Positions 16,119 through 26,188 are shown, counted from the first letter of the stretch. The stretch is 64,000 nucleotides of DNA from Flavobacteriales bacterium UBA2669 (GCA_002359215.1 DEMN01000007.1:210781-274780); one strand, 5' to 3'. The notes: generated from the sequence alone by a model not told the origin. Made by a program: numbers and translations.

Positions 16119-17362
16119 AAATTAAGTAACACTTCATCAGGGTTTTTACCTCCAAAAACGATGCTGCTTGGATTTTCAAGCATTTCTTTTACTGCTTTTA
16201 AGAACCCTACAGATTCTCTACCATCAATAATTCTATGGTCGTAGCTCAACGCAACATACATCATAGGTCTTATTTCTACTTTCCCATCTACAGCTATTGG
16301 TCTATCTATAATGTTGTGCATACCTAAAATAGCACTTTGCGGAGGATTAATAATTGGTGTACTCATCATAGAGCCAAAAACACCACCATTGGTAATGGTA
16401 AAAGTTCCTCCTTCCATGTCAGAGATGTCAATTTTTCCATCACGAGCTTTTATTGCTAATCGTTTTATTTCAGCTTCAATTTCAGCTAAACTCATTTTTT
16501 CAGCATTTCTAACTACAGGCACCATTAAGCCTTTTGGAGAACTAACAGCAATACCTATATCAGCATAATCATGAGTAATCATGAAATCACCATCAATCAT
16601 TCCGTTTACAGCAGGAAACTGACGTAAAGCTTCTGTAACTGCTTTTGTGAAGAAAGACATAAATCCTAAGCTTACCCCATGAGTTTCTTTAAATTTATCT
16701 TTAAATTTATTTCTTAAATCCATTATTGGCTTCATATCCACTTCATTAAAGGTGGTTAACATAGCCGTTTCATTTTTAACAGCAACTAATCTTTGGGCAA
16801 CTTTTCTTCTAAGCATAGACATTTTTTGTTTGTCTTGCTCACGAGTTCCACCCCATCCTGCAATAGCTGATGAGTCAATACCACCAGTTAAATAAGCTTG
16901 AATATCGTTTTTGGTAATTTTCCCATTACTTCCACTGCCTTTAAGTTTAGAAGTGTTGATGTTGTTAGCACTAATCATTTCTTTGGCTAAAGGAGTTGCT
17001 TTTACATCTGTTTTTGTAGCAGGAGCAGGATTGGGTACAATTTCTTCTTTTTTAGGAGCAGTTTCAGTTTTTTCTTCCACTTTTTCTTCTGGAGCAGATT
17101 TAGATTCAAATCCTTCTGGTTTTTTGGCATCAGTATCTATTAAGCAAACAACAGCACCAACTTTTACTAAATCGCCTTCCTCGGCTTTTAGTGTAATAAT
17201 ACCAGCTTCTTCGGCAGGTAATTCTAATGTTGCTTTGTCTGAATCAACTTCGGCAATTGCTTGATCTTTTTCAACATAATCGCCATCCTCTACTAACCAT
17301 TGTGCTATTTCAACTTCTGTTATAGATTCTCCCGGTGAGGGAACTTTCATTTCTAAAGCCAT
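16115..17362 (-). CDS. odhB: 2-oxoglutarate dehydrogenase E2, dihydrolipoyl succinyltransferase
   Basis: The succinyl-transferring core of the 2-oxoglutarate dehydrogenase complex (TCA cycle), also called sucB. In 415 residues it has an N-terminal lipoyl domain with the lipoylated Lys43 ([11 protein letters not shown]), a Pro/Ala/Glu-rich linker, a small E1/E3-binding domain at about 120-160 ([19 protein letters not shown] ... GKITKNDI) and the catalytic domain with DHRIIDGRE (His376, Asp380). It follows odhA by 59 bases and is followed by an MscS gene with a 4-base overlap. E3 (lipoamide dehydrogenase) is not in the window. Confidence 0.97.
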   Translation of the reverse strand: MALEMKVPSPGESITEVEIAQWLVEDGDYVEKDQAIAEVDSDKATLELPAEEAGIITLKAEEGDLVKVGAVVCLIDTDAKKPEGFESKSAPEEKVEEKTETAPKKEEIVPNPAPATKTDVKATPLAKEMISANNINTSKLKGSGSNGKITKNDIQAYLTGGIDSSAIAGWGGTREQDKQKMSMLRRKVAQRLVAVKNETAMLTTFNEVDMKPIMDLRNKFKDKFKETHGVSLGFMSFFTKAVTEALRQFPAVNGMIDGDFMITHDYADIGIAVSSPKGLMVPVVRNAEKMSLAEIEAEIKRLAIKARDGKIDISDMEGGTFTITNGGVFGSMMSTPIINPPQSAILGMHNIIDRPIAVDGKVEIRPMMYVALSYDHRIIDGRESVGFLKAVKEMLENPSSIVFGGKNPDEVLLNL

Positions 17363-17421
17363 ATTTTTATAGGTTTAATATTTTAAAACTTTTGTCTTCG
17401 TGTTTCCGTCTTCTAAGTTTT

Positions 17422-20133
17422 TTAACTTACTAATGTGTTTTCAAATAATTTATCAATAATTGCAGTATGCCTTACCACGTGTGCTTTAGCTGAACCTGTT
17501 GCCGGAGCACCGCTTTCTGCCAATGAAATTACTTCTAAATTTAAGTGAGATAAATGCCTCATCATATGGCTCCATGCTCCCATATTTTCAGGTTCTTCTT
17601 GTGCCCAAATGATTTTTTTAGTTTTGTTGTATTTCTTTACTATTTCTTCAATTTGGTTGAATGGAAGCGGGTACAATTGCTCTAATCTTACTAAAGCAAT
17701 ATTTTCAGCATTTATATCTTCTTTTTTAGCTAATAAATCGTAGTAGAATTTACCTGTGCAGAACACTAAAGTATCTACATCTTTAGCTTTCGCAGTGGTA
17801 TCATCAATTATTTCTTGGAATTTTCCTTTTGCTAATTCATCTACGGTAGAAACGCATTTGGGATGTCTTAATAAACTTTTTGGAGTAAATACTACCAATG
17901 GTTTTCTAAAATTCCATTTTAATTGTCTTCTTAAAATATGGAAGAAATTCGCTGGAGTAGAGCAATTAGCCACTTGCATGTTGTCTTCTGCACAAAGTTG
18001 TAAGAACCTTTCCATTCTACCACTAGAATGTTCTGCACCTTGTCCTTCATAACCATGAGGTAATAGCATCACCAATCCGTTTTGTGTTTTCCACTTTTCT
18101 TCGGCAGCACTTAAAAATTGATCGATAATAATTTGAGCTCCGTTGTTAAAGTCTCCAAATTGTGCTTCCCAAATGGTTAATGCATTTGGACTAGCCATTG
18201 CATAACCATATTCAAAACCTAATACACCGTACTCAGAAAGTAAAGAATTATAGATGTATAAAGGAGCTTGGTCTTTTGAAATATTGTTTAGTGGAGTGTA
18301 TTCTTCTTCAGAATCTTCTACTTTAACAACTGCATGTCTATGAGAGAAAGTTCCTCTTTCTACATCCTGACCAGAAAAACGAATAGGGTGTTTATCTGCT
18401 AATAAAGTTGCATAAGCTAATAGTTCGCCCATTGCCCAATCTAAGTTGTCATCTTTTATCATTTGTTTTCTCGCTTCAAAAAGTCGAGCAAGTTTGTTAA
18501 TGAATTTTTTATCTTTGGGTAAACTGTTAATTTTATCGGCTAATGCTATCAATTTCTTTTTATCGTAAGAAGTATCAGGAGAGGTTAAAAAAGAATCCTC
18601 ATCACTTACTTCAATACCTTGCCATGTTCTGTTTAAAAAGTGAGAAACAGTGGCTCTTTCAATTTGTTTGGCATCATCTAACCTTTCTTGCAATAATTGG
18701 TTAAACACACTTTCTTGTTCGGATGCTTTTTCTTTGCTGATAATTCCTTCACTAATTAATTTATCTAAATAAAGGTCTCTTGGATTTTTGTGTTTTCCAA
18801 TGGCTTTGTATAATAGAGGCTGAGTAAATTTAGGTTCATCACCCTCATTATGACCATATTTTCTATATCCTAAAATATCGATAAATACGTCTTTATGGAA
18901 AGTCTGACGGTATTCAATTGCAAACTGTATTGCTTGAATTACGGCCTCTACATCATCTCCATTTACATGAAGAACAGGAGATAGAGTAACTTTAGCAACA
19001 TCAGTACAATACGTGCTAGAACGTCCGTCAATATAGTTGGTAGTAAAACCAATTTGGTTATTTACCACAATGTGTAAGGTTCCTCCAACTCTGTAACCAT
19101 CTAATTGAGCCATTTGTACCACTTCATACACTACTCCTTGCCCTGCAATGGCTGCATCACCATGAATAATGATAGGAACAACTTTCTTTTCGTCTTTTAA
19201 ATAAGTGTCTAATTTTGAGCGGGTAATTCCTTCTACAACCGGTCCAACCGTTTCTAAGTGAGAAGGATTGGGAGCTAATGTCATATGAACATCATGTCCG
19301 CTATCGGTTTTTACATCGCAAGAATAACCCAAATGGTATTTTACATCACCATCAAAAAGGTTATCCTCATATTCTTTCCCTTCAAATTCACTAAAAATTT
19401 TCTCGTAGGTTTTATTAAAGATGTTGGCTAACACATTTAACCTTCCTCTATGAGCCATTCCAATAATAAACTCTTTAATGCCGATGTCAGCACCTTTTTC
19501 AATAACAGCATCTAAAGCAGGAATAAGGGCTTCATTTCCTTCTAATGAGAAACGTTTCTGACCAACAAACTTGGTGTGTAAAAATTTCTCAAAAACTACT
19601 GCCTGATTGAGTTTATGTAGGATATGTTTTTTTTCTTTTTCAGAATATTTAGGTCTGTTTTTCAGTTCTAATTTTTCTCTAATCCAAGCTACCTCTTCCG
19701 GTTTTCTGATGTACATGTATTCAATACCAATAGAATCACAATACGTTTGCTCTAAATGGTCAATAATGTCTTTCAATTTGGACGGACCAATACCAATTTC
19801 ATTTCCAGCTTGAAAAACAGTTTCCAAATCAGCTTTTTCCAACCCATAGTTTTCAATGTCTAATGTAGGTCTGTAGGTTCTTCTGGCTCTAACAGGGTTA
19901 GTTTTGGTAAATAAATGACCTCTGGTTCGATAACCATCTATTAAGTTAATGACTTTAAATTCTTTTTGAAAACCTTCCGGAACATCGGTGTCGTAGTTTT
20001 TACGAGCAAATTCGAATCCTTCAAAAAATTTTCTCCATCCTTCCGAAACACTGTCAGGGTTATTGATGTATCGCTGGTAATAATCTTCAATTACAGCTCC
20101 ATCTGCATTGCTTAAATAGGAATGTTTGTCCAT
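17422..20133 (-). CDS. odhA: 2-oxoglutarate dehydrogenase E1 component
   Basis: Thiamine-dependent decarboxylase of the TCA cycle, also called sucA. The 903-residue form is normal for the family. The N-terminal E2-binding segment is present (SYLSNADGAVIEDYYQRYINNPDSV), then GMAHRGRLNVL, the TPP/Mg site (IHGDAAIAGQGVVYE ... VVNNQIGFTT) and the C-terminal transketolase-like half (GYEGQGAEHSSGRMERFLQL). The frame continues upstream to 20187, but those 18 residues overlap a consensus promoter at 20159-20188, so the ATG at 20133 is the start. It is the first gene of odhA-odhB-mscS. KorAB at 56.8-59.6 kb offers a ferredoxin-linked alternative for the same step. Confidence 0.97.
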   Translation of the reverse strand: MDKHSYLSNADGAVIEDYYQRYINNPDSVSEGWRKFFEGFEFARKNYDTDVPEGFQKEFKVINLIDGYRTRGHLFTKTNPVRARRTYRPTLDIENYGLEKADLETVFQAGNEIGIGPSKLKDIIDHLEQTYCDSIGIEYMYIRKPEEVAWIREKLELKNRPKYSEKEKKHILHKLNQAVVFEKFLHTKFVGQKRFSLEGNEALIPALDAVIEKGADIGIKEFIIGMAHRGRLNVLANIFNKTYEKIFSEFEGKEYEDNLFDGDVKYHLGYSCDVKTDSGHDVHMTLAPNPSHLETVGPVVEGITRSKLDTYLKDEKKVVPIIIHGDAAIAGQGVVYEVVQMAQLDGYRVGGTLHIVVNNQIGFTTNYIDGRSSTYCTDVAKVTLSPVLHVNGDDVEAVIQAIQFAIEYRQTFHKDVFIDILGYRKYGHNEGDEPKFTQPLLYKAIGKHKNPRDLYLDKLISEGIISKEKASEQESVFNQLLQERLDDAKQIERATVSHFLNRTWQGIEVSDEDSFLTSPDTSYDKKKLIALADKINSLPKDKKFINKLARLFEARKQMIKDDNLDWAMGELLAYATLLADKHPIRFSGQDVERGTFSHRHAVVKVEDSEEEYTPLNNISKDQAPLYIYNSLLSEYGVLGFEYGYAMASPNALTIWEAQFGDFNNGAQIIIDQFLSAAEEKWKTQNGLVMLLPHGYEGQGAEHSSGRMERFLQLCAEDNMQVANCSTPANFFHILRRQLKWNFRKPLVVFTPKSLLRHPKCVSTVDELAKGKFQEIIDDTTAKAKDVDTLVFCTGKFYYDLLAKKEDINAENIALVRLEQLYPLPFNQIEEIVKKYNKTKKIIWAQEEPENMGAWSHMMRHLSHLNLEVISLAESGAPATGSAKAHVVRHTAIIDKLFENTLVS

Positions 20134-20158
20134 ACCTTTGTCTTGATTTTTGAATAGA

Positions 20159-20188
20159 CAAAAGTAAATAAAATATCCGTTTAACAAA
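20159..20188 (-). promoter_or_regulatory. Consensus promoter of the odhAB-mscS operon
   Basis: On the minus strand TTTG (complement of 20185-20188) is followed by 18 nt and TACTTTTG (complement of 20159-20166), a full match to the Bacteroidota promoter. Initiation near 20152 would give a leader of about 20 nt before the odhA ATG at 20133. This rules out the upstream in-frame start at 20187. Confidence 0.82.
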
Positions 20189-20304
20189 GCTTAGAAGTCA
20201 GAAAAATTAGTGTTGTTAAATGTTCTAAAAAATCATGATTTTAAAAATGTTGTTTCCTCTTTTTTGTCTAATTTTAGACATCAAAACGCAATAAAATTTT
20301 ACCT

Positions 20305-22197
20305 ATGTCATTAAAAATTAACTCTTTCGAAGCATATCAACAACAATATCAAAAAAGTATAGCAAACCCCGAAGTCTTTTGGGACGAAATTGCTGAAACT
20401 TTTCAGTGGAAAAAGAAGTGGGATAAAACACTAGAATGGGAGTTTAAAACACCATCGGTAAAATGGTTTGTAAATGGCAAATTAAACATAACCGAAAATT
20501 GTTTAGACAGGCATTTGGCAACGCAATCCAACAAAACAGCTATTCTTTGGGAGCCTAACAATCCTAATGAGGAGGTTATAAAAATTACGTATAAAGAATT
20601 GCACAAAAAAGTGAGTGCTTTTGCCAATGTGTTGAAATGCAATGGAGCAAAAAAAGGAGATAGAATTTGTTTGTACATGCCTATGGTTCCTGAGTTGGCT
20701 ATTGCTACTTTGGCTTGTGCCAGAATTGGAGCTATTCATTCGGTAGTATTTGCAGGTTTTTCTGCCAAAGCACTTGCCGACAGAATAAATGATGCTCAGT
20801 GTAATATTGTTATTTGCTCTGATGAATCGTATCGAGGGTCTAAAACCATCCCGATTAAAGCGGTGGTAGATGAAGCTTTACAGCAATGTACTTCGGTAAC
20901 CAGCAACATTGTGTTGAAAAGAACAGGAGCTGAAGTTGCTTTTAATGACAACATAGACAAATGGTGGCACGATGAAATAGCAAAAGTAACTACTGATTGC
21001 CCTGCTGAGGTGATGGATGCTGAAGACCCTTTGTTTATTCTTTATACTTCGGGTTCTACCGGAAAACCTAAAGGAATTTTACACACTACCGGTGGCTATA
21101 TGGTATTTGCTCAATATTCGTTTCAAAATGTTTTTCAGTATGAAAAAGACGATATTTATTGGTGTACAGCCGATATAGGTTGGATAACCGGACATTCCTA
21201 TATTGTGTATGGTCCTTTATTGGCGGGAGCAACAACAGTCATGTTTGAAGGTGTTCCTACTTGGCCCGATGCAGGCCGATTTTGGGAGATTGTTGCTAAA
21301 CACAAAGTAAACATTTTTTATACCGCACCAACAGCAATTAGGGCATTACAAGCGTGCGATTTGTCTTTTGTAACCCAACACGATTTATCGTCATTAAAAG
21401 TGTTGGGAAGTGTAGGAGAACCCATTAACGATGAGGCGTGGGAATGGTACCACGAACATGTTGGTAAAGGCAAATGTCCTATTGTAGATACATGGTGGCA
21501 AACCGAAACAGGTGGAATTATGATTTCTCCTTTGGGGAATTTGACGCCATTAAAACCATCTTACGCTACTTATCCCTTACCGGGAATTCAGCCTTGCATT
21601 GTAGATGCTGATGGTAATGAACTGACTGAAACGGAAGTAGAAGGCAATTTGTGTATTAAATTTCCTTGGCCTTCTATGTTGAGAACCATTTACAACGACC
21701 ACGAAAGATGTAAACAAACCTATTTTTCTACTTACGAAAACAAGTATTTTACAGGCGATGGCTGCCGCAGAGATGCAGATGGCATGTACAGAATTACGGG
21801 TAGGGTAGATGATGTGATTAATGTTTCCGGACATCGTATGGGAACTGCTGAAGTAGAAGATGCGTTAGATACGCATGAATGTGTGGTGGAAACAGCAGTA
21901 GTAGGTTATCCGCACGATATTAAAGGACAAGGGATTTATGCTTATGTAATTTGTGCCAAAGAAGTGGATGAAGACGAACTCCGCAAAGAACTGTTGGAGT
22001 TGGTAACCAAAGAAATTGGACCAATTGCCAAGCCCGATAAAATACAGATAGTAAAAGACTTGCCCAAAACCCGCTCCGGGAAAATTATGCGTAGGATTTT
22101 GCGAAAAATTGCCGAAGGCGACACCTCTAACTTAGGCGATACCAGCACCTTGCTCGACCCGGAAGTAGTAGAAAGTATTAAAAGAGGGAAGTTGTGA
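20305..22197 (+). CDS. acs: Acetyl-CoA synthetase
   Basis: Converts acetate, ATP and CoA to acetyl-CoA. The 630-residue ANL-superfamily enzyme has the AMP-binding loop [23 protein letters not shown], the hinge/C-domain [36 protein letters not shown], and the regulatory lysine in TRSGKIMRR (about Lys593), which is acetylated in homologues to switch the enzyme off. It diverges from odhA. A weak promoter-like TAATTTTA lies just upstream, with no good consensus. Its stop overlaps the start of an AbiH-family gene by 4 bases. Base composition is visibly richer in G and C than in that following gene. Confidence 0.97.
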   Translation: MSLKINSFEAYQQQYQKSIANPEVFWDEIAETFQWKKKWDKTLEWEFKTPSVKWFVNGKLNITENCLDRHLATQSNKTAILWEPNNPNEEVIKITYKELHKKVSAFANVLKCNGAKKGDRICLYMPMVPELAIATLACARIGAIHSVVFAGFSAKALADRINDAQCNIVICSDESYRGSKTIPIKAVVDEALQQCTSVTSNIVLKRTGAEVAFNDNIDKWWHDEIAKVTTDCPAEVMDAEDPLFILYTSGSTGKPKGILHTTGGYMVFAQYSFQNVFQYEKDDIYWCTADIGWITGHSYIVYGPLLAGATTVMFEGVPTWPDAGRFWEIVAKHKVNIFYTAPTAIRALQACDLSFVTQHDLSSLKVLGSVGEPINDEAWEWYHEHVGKGKCPIVDTWWQTETGGIMISPLGNLTPLKPSYATYPLPGIQPCIVDADGNELTETEVEGNLCIKFPWPSMLRTIYNDHERCKQTYFSTYENKYFTGDGCRRDADGMYRITGRVDDVINVSGHRMGTAEVEDALDTHECVVETAVVGYPHDIKGQGIYAYVICAKEVDEDELRKELLELVTKEIGPIAKPDKIQIVKDLPKTRSGKIMRRILRKIAEGDTSNLGDTSTLLDPEVVESIKRGKL

Positions 22198-23351
22198 ATA
22201 GGTTGGTGATAGTTGGTAATGGCTTTGATATAGTTCATGAACTAGAAACAAAGTATGAGCATTTTCTAAAAGCCTATTTGATTAAGCACATTAAAAATTT
22301 AGAAATAAACCTAAACAAGGGGTCAATAGATAATTTGATTGAAGTTAAATATGTTGATAACTGCAGATTATATAACGGAGAAAAAGTAACAGATTTATTT
22401 GATGACTTTTCACTTAACCAACTTTTAGAGAGTGAATATTTGTCTATTCAAAATAAATGGGAAAAAAGTAGTAATGGTTGGAATTATGGAATTACCGCTG
22501 AAAGAGGACAAAATTGTTTCATTTCAATAATCATAAAATCAAGGCTTTTTGGAGAGTTAATTTCTGAAAGAAAATGGACGGATATAGAAAAAACTTATTT
22601 TGATATGTTAATTGACATGTTTAAAGAGTCTAAAGAAAAAAAGAGTTTTACTAACAAATATACTGTGTATGATTTGAACAAAGATTTTGATTTTCTAAAA
22701 TCTAAAATTGTTGAATACTTAAATGAAGTTAATGAGTCTATACCAACAAACTTTAACTATAGTGGAGTTTTACATAAGTGTTTTGATATTCCTGAGCAAA
22801 AATATTTTAAACGATATATCAGTAATGGGAATTATGAAAATAACAAAAAACTCTATAATATAATTTTCGTCAATTTCAATTATACGAAATTATTAGAGTT
22901 ATGCATAGTTAAATTAAAAGGGGTTAACCCTGATGTTAATGTTGAATATTTTCCTATACACGGTAGTTTAAACAATCCAGAAACTATTATTTTTGGATAT
23001 GGAGATGACACAAATAAGCATTATCAAGATTTGGAAGATGAAGATAATGAAGAATATTTGAAAAATATCAAAGCATTTTACTATCCTAATGAATCGCACT
23101 ATAAAGATTTAATTAATACTTTGTATGGACAAGAATTTGATGTTTTTGTTATAGGTCATTCGCTTGGATTGTCTGATAGAGTGTTGTTAAAGACCATTTT
23201 TGAACATGAAAACTGTAAAGCTATAAAGTTGTTTCACAGAGGAAGTAAAGAAAGTCAGTTTTCTAAGAGAATTGCCTTATCGAGACATTTTACTGACAAA
23301 ATAAAAATGAGAAGTAAAATAGTAGATTATAGTGAAGAAGATATAATGTAA
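22194..23351 (+). CDS. abiH: AbiH-family abortive phage infection protein
   Basis: A 385-residue protein with AbiH family marks: the N-terminal [21 protein letters not shown], a central [30 protein letters not shown], and the C-terminal [22 protein letters not shown]. AbiH proteins stop phage spread by abortive infection in lactococci; the biochemical mechanism is not established. The start is GTG at 22194, which overlaps the acs stop (GTGA), so translation is probably coupled to acs. The gene is much more AT-rich than acs and reads as an accessory gene inserted behind a core gene. No partner gene is obvious; the next gene, 6 bases on, is a TPR membrane protein. Confidence 0.82.
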   Translation: MNRLVIVGNGFDIVHELETKYEHFLKAYLIKHIKNLEINLNKGSIDNLIEVKYVDNCRLYNGEKVTDLFDDFSLNQLLESEYLSIQNKWEKSSNGWNYGITAERGQNCFISIIIKSRLFGELISERKWTDIEKTYFDMLIDMFKESKEKKSFTNKYTVYDLNKDFDFLKSKIVEYLNEVNESIPTNFNYSGVLHKCFDIPEQKYFKRYISNGNYENNKKLYNIIFVNFNYTKLLELCIVKLKGVNPDVNVEYFPIHGSLNNPETIIFGYGDDTNKHYQDLEDEDNEEYLKNIKAFYYPNESHYKDLINTLYGQEFDVFVIGHSLGLSDRVLLKTIFEHENCKAIKLFHRGSKESQFSKRIALSRHFTDKIKMRSKIVDYSEEDIM

Positions 23352-23357
23352 AAGATT

Positions 23358-23963
23358 ATGAGTTTCGCAGTATCACAAATGATTCAAACTATTGAGAACA
23401 ACAATTCGTTGCTCAGGAAGGAATCTGCGTTTACGCAACTCAAAAAGTATGAGGAAAGAAAACTCAATTACAAATTAAAGTTTGTAGATAAAAAGGTTAG
23501 TCCGGCAGAGCTGGAACGCATAAAAAAACAAATTAGAACGGAATTTTTAGCAGAACGAAAACGCAATAATATTATTATTGTTACTGTTTTAGTGAGTGTT
23601 TTTGTTGTTTTGGGTTGGTCGGTAAATTATTTATTTTTTACTTCTACTCCAAAAGTAGTTACCGTTGATATTGAAGCAGAACAAGAACTCAATAAAAAAT
23701 TCCATTTTTATATTAATGATGGGTATAGCAGATTAAAAAAGAATGAATTTCACAATGCCATTTACCAATTTGAGTTGGCAACAAAAACTCGTCCTAATGA
23801 TTTTAAAGCTAACATGGGACTGACCTTAGCATTGCTTAAAAAATGTGCTATCACAAAAGAAGATTGCGACAAAGCGAAAAGTCAACAAACTATATTATTA
23901 ACTCAATTCCCTGAAAAACAACAAGAAATTGAGAATGAAATAGCGGTTTGGAGCGAAAAATGA
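23358..23963 (+). CDS. Single-pass membrane protein with TPR-like C-terminal domain
   Basis: A 201-residue protein of unknown function. The first ~70 residues are Lys/Glu-rich and probably helical (AELERIKKQIRTEFLAERKRNN). A transmembrane segment follows at about 73-93 (IIVTVLVSVFVVLGWSVNYLFF). The C-terminal ~90 residues look like tetratricopeptide repeats (YSRLKKNEFHNAIYQFELATKTRPNDFKANMGLTLALL). There is no signal peptidase site, so it is likely an inner-membrane protein with the TPR part outside the cytoplasm. It lies 6 bases after the AbiH gene and may be co-transcribed with it, but I have no evidence of functional linkage. A structured intergenic element follows. Confidence 0.75.
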   Translation: MSFAVSQMIQTIENNNSLLRKESAFTQLKKYEERKLNYKLKFVDKKVSPAELERIKKQIRTEFLAERKRNNIIIVTVLVSVFVVLGWSVNYLFFTSTPKVVTVDIEAEQELNKKFHFYINDGYSRLKKNEFHNAIYQFELATKTRPNDFKANMGLTLALLKKCAITKEDCDKAKSQQTILLTQFPEKQQEIENEIAVWSEK

Positions 23964-23967
23964 CAAT

Positions 23968-24080
23968 AACCTTTCTCCTTACGAAGCATAGCGGAGATAA
24001 GGAGTCTAGCTAATTAACCAATACCTAAGTATGGGTCCCTAACCTTCACTGCGTTTTGTCAGGGAAAAGATAGAGAGGTT
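23968..24080. repeat. Structured intergenic element with nested inverted repeats
   Basis: Three inverted repeats are nested in 113 bases. The outer arms are AACCTTTCTC (23968-23977) and GAGAGGTT (24073-24080). Inside are CTCCTTA/TAAGGAG (23975-23981 and 23998-24004) and TCCCT/AGGGA (24037-24041 and 24060-24064). It lies between convergent genes and has no T-tract of note. The form resembles extragenic palindromic repeats common in Bacteroidota, but I cannot show other copies from this window. Confidence 0.45.
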
Positions 24081-24095
24081 TTAAAAAATGTTTTT

Positions 24096-24458
24096 CTAAT
24101 ACTTATCTATAGATAACAATACTAAGGTACAAGCTTCTTCAGTAGCGATGCCTTTTTCTTCGGCTAATTTTTTTAATTCGGGGTTTTCTGTTCCGGGATT
24201 AAAAATAATACGTTTCGGGTGAATTTGGTTGACTACATAATCGTAATATTCTTTTTGTCGAGCCGGACCAACATATAAGGTAACAGTATCAATATCAGTT
24301 GGAGTAGGAGAATTAGTTAAAATTTCATGACCTTCAATTTCACCTTTTTTAATCCCAACCGGTACTACCTCATGTCCGTGTTGAGCCAATTTAGCAGTGG
24401 CTTTGTATGCGTATCGTTCAGGGTTTGGAGTTGCTCCTAATATCAATGTCTTTTTCAT
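24096..24458 (-). CDS. CoA-binding domain protein (YccU-like)
   Basis: A 120-residue single-domain Rossmann protein of the CoA-binding family, related to the N-terminal domain of succinyl-CoA synthetase alpha. The nucleotide-binding loop is LILGATPNPERYAYKATAKL, followed by HEVVPVGIKKGEIEGHEIL and IIFNPGTENPEL. The function of these stand-alone domains is not well defined; CoA or a related nucleotide is the likely ligand. It stands alone on the minus strand between the structured element and the divergent gpmI gene. Confidence 0.85.
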   Translation of the reverse strand: MKKTLILGATPNPERYAYKATAKLAQHGHEVVPVGIKKGEIEGHEILTNSPTPTDIDTVTLYVGPARQKEYYDYVVNQIHPKRIIFNPGTENPELKKLAEEKGIATEEACTLVLLSIDKY

Positions 24459-24528
24459 TTTATTAGTTTAATAATTACACCATAAAATTACGCATTATCC
24501 TACTGTCAAAAATGTAAAAAAGCTTAAA

Positions 24529-24602
24529 AATTAAACCACATAGATACATAGTTTTTATAGCTTATTGAGTTAAGGAATTTCTATATTACGATGTGGTTAA
24601 TT
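24529..24602. repeat. MITE-like or repeat element with inverted ends before gpmI
   Basis: AATTAAACCACAT at 24529-24541 and ATGTGGTTAATT at 24591-24602 are inverted copies with one extra A, bounding a 74-base AT-rich segment. Adjoining bases (AGCTTAA and GCTTAAAA) are also similar. I recall segments beginning ACCACATAG...ACATAG as recurring in flavobacterial intergenic DNA, which suggests a dispersed repeat, but only this copy is in the window. Confidence 0.4.
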
Positions 24603-24635
24603 GCTTAAAAAAGTAAAGGTCTAAAAAAATGAGCT

Positions 24636-24643
24636 TAACTTTG
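24636..24643 (+). promoter_or_regulatory. TAnnTTTG -7 element for gpmI
   Basis: TAACTTTG is a full match to the Bacteroidota -7 element. It lies 24 bases before the ATG at 24668. No TTG is found at the usual upstream distance. It lies inside the N-terminal extension of the open frame that begins at 24629, which argues for the later start. Confidence 0.5.
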
Positions 24644-24667
24644 TCGAACTTACTATTTTCACATCCA

Positions 24668-26188
24668 ATGAATACAAAAAAAGTAGCTTTATTAATTTTG
24701 GATGGTTGGGGTTTGGGAGACAAAACCAAATCAGACGCCATTTACAATGCCAATACCCCATTTTTTGATGCTTGTTTAGCAAAATATCCCCATGCTAAAC
24801 TAAAAACCTTTGGTGGTTTTGTGGGTTTGCCTGAAGGACAAATGGGAAACTCAGAAGTGGGACATCTTAACATAGGAGCAGGAAGAGTAGTGTATCAAGA
24901 TTTTGCTAAAATTAATAAAGCTGTTGAAGATAAAACCATTGATAAAAACCCTACTTTATTAGCTGCTTTTGAATACGTTAAAAAAAATAATGTAAGTGTT
25001 CATTTTATGGGATTGGTTTCCGATGGAGGTATTCATTCGCATCAAAAACATTTGTACCGATTGTGCGAAATGGCTCATCAACATCAATTAAATAAAGCCT
25101 TTGTGCATGCATTTACCGATGGTAGAGATTGTGACCCCAAAAGTGGATTGGGTTTTATAGCGCAACTTCAAGAAAAAATTCGACATACCAATGTAAAGTT
25201 AGCTTCTGTAATAGGTAGGTATTATGCTATGGATAGAGATAACCGTTGGGAACGTGTACAAAAAGCTTATAATTTGCTGGTAAAAGGAGAAGGGAAATCT
25301 ACTCAAAATGTATTGCAAAGCATACAAGAAAGCTACATTAATAATATTACCGATGAATTTATTGAACCTACTATAGTGGTAGATGAAACAGGAAATCCTT
25401 TAGGAATTATTCAGCCGGATGATGTGGTGATTTGTTTTAACTTTAGAACCGATCGTTGTAGAGAAATTACCATTGCACTAACGCAAGAAGACAAACACGA
25501 ATGGAACATGAACACGCTTCCGCTGCATTATGTTACCATGACCAATTATGATAAGACGTTTAAAAATGTGCATGTTCTTTATGATAAAGATAATTTAACG
25601 AATACCTTGGGAGAAGTACTATCTGCTCATAATAAAACCCAAATTCGTATTGCCGAAACAGAAAAATATCCCCATGTAACCTTCTTTTTTTCAGGAGGGA
25701 GAGAGGTGCCTTTTGATGGAGAAAAGAGAATTTTAATCGACTCGCCAAAAGTAGCGACTTACGATTTACAACCTGAAATGAGTGCTGAAGAAGTTACTCA
25801 AGCTATTCTTAATGAAATTAATAATGACCCTGCGGATTTTATTTGTTTAAATTTCGCTAACCCCGATATGGTAGGGCATACAGGTGTTTATGAAGCCATT
25901 GTACAAGCAGTAGAAAAAGTGGATAATTGTGTGGAACGTATTGTAAATAGAGGAATAGAAAAAGGATATTCATTTATCATTATTGCCGATCATGGTAATG
26001 CTGATGTTGCTATTAATGCTGATGGCTCTCCAAATACGGCCCATTCCACCAATTTAGTGCCTTGTATCTTAATTGACAACCATTACAAAGCTATTGCGGA
26101 TGGGAAATTAGCAGATATTGCCCCCACTATTTTAAAATTGATGGACATTGCTCAACCTATTGAGATGGATGGAGAGGTGTTGGTTTAA
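24668..26188 (+). CDS. gpmI: 2,3-bisphosphoglycerate-independent phosphoglycerate mutase
   Basis: Interconverts 3- and 2-phosphoglycerate in glycolysis and gluconeogenesis. The mature reading has 506 residues. The alkaline-phosphatase-like metal sites are visible: LLILDGWGLG at the N-terminus, the catalytic serine in GQMGNSEVGHLNIGAGR, then NFRTDRCREIT, NFANPDMVGHTG and IADHGNAD ... AHSTNLVPCI for the second Mn site. The open frame starts at 24629, but the ATG at 24668, directly before the conserved LLILDGWG and after a -7 element, fits the family better. It is a single-gene unit. Confidence 0.97.
   Translation: MNTKKVALLILDGWGLGDKTKSDAIYNANTPFFDACLAKYPHAKLKTFGGFVGLPEGQMGNSEVGHLNIGAGRVVYQDFAKINKAVEDKTIDKNPTLLAAFEYVKKNNVSVHFMGLVSDGGIHSHQKHLYRLCEMAHQHQLNKAFVHAFTDGRDCDPKSGLGFIAQLQEKIRHTNVKLASVIGRYYAMDRDNRWERVQKAYNLLVKGEGKSTQNVLQSIQESYINNITDEFIEPTIVVDETGNPLGIIQPDDVVICFNFRTDRCREITIALTQEDKHEWNMNTLPLHYVTMTNYDKTFKNVHVLYDKDNLTNTLGEVLSAHNKTQIRIAETEKYPHVTFFFSGGREVPFDGEKRILIDSPKVATYDLQPEMSAEEVTQAILNEINNDPADFICLNFANPDMVGHTGVYEAIVQAVEKVDNCVERIVNRGIEKGYSFIIIADHGNADVAINADGSPNTAHSTNLVPCILIDNHYKAIADGKLADIAPTILKLMDIAQPIEMDGEVLV

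Noticed and set aside
16911..17264. 117-codon plus-strand ORF opposite odhB
   Set aside because: Ser/Val/Ala-rich antisense of the odhB linker and lipoyl domain; a shadow frame caused by codon bias.
20134..20187. Eighteen-residue extension of OdhA
   Set aside because: It overlaps a full consensus promoter and precedes the conserved N-terminus that begins at the ATG at 20133.
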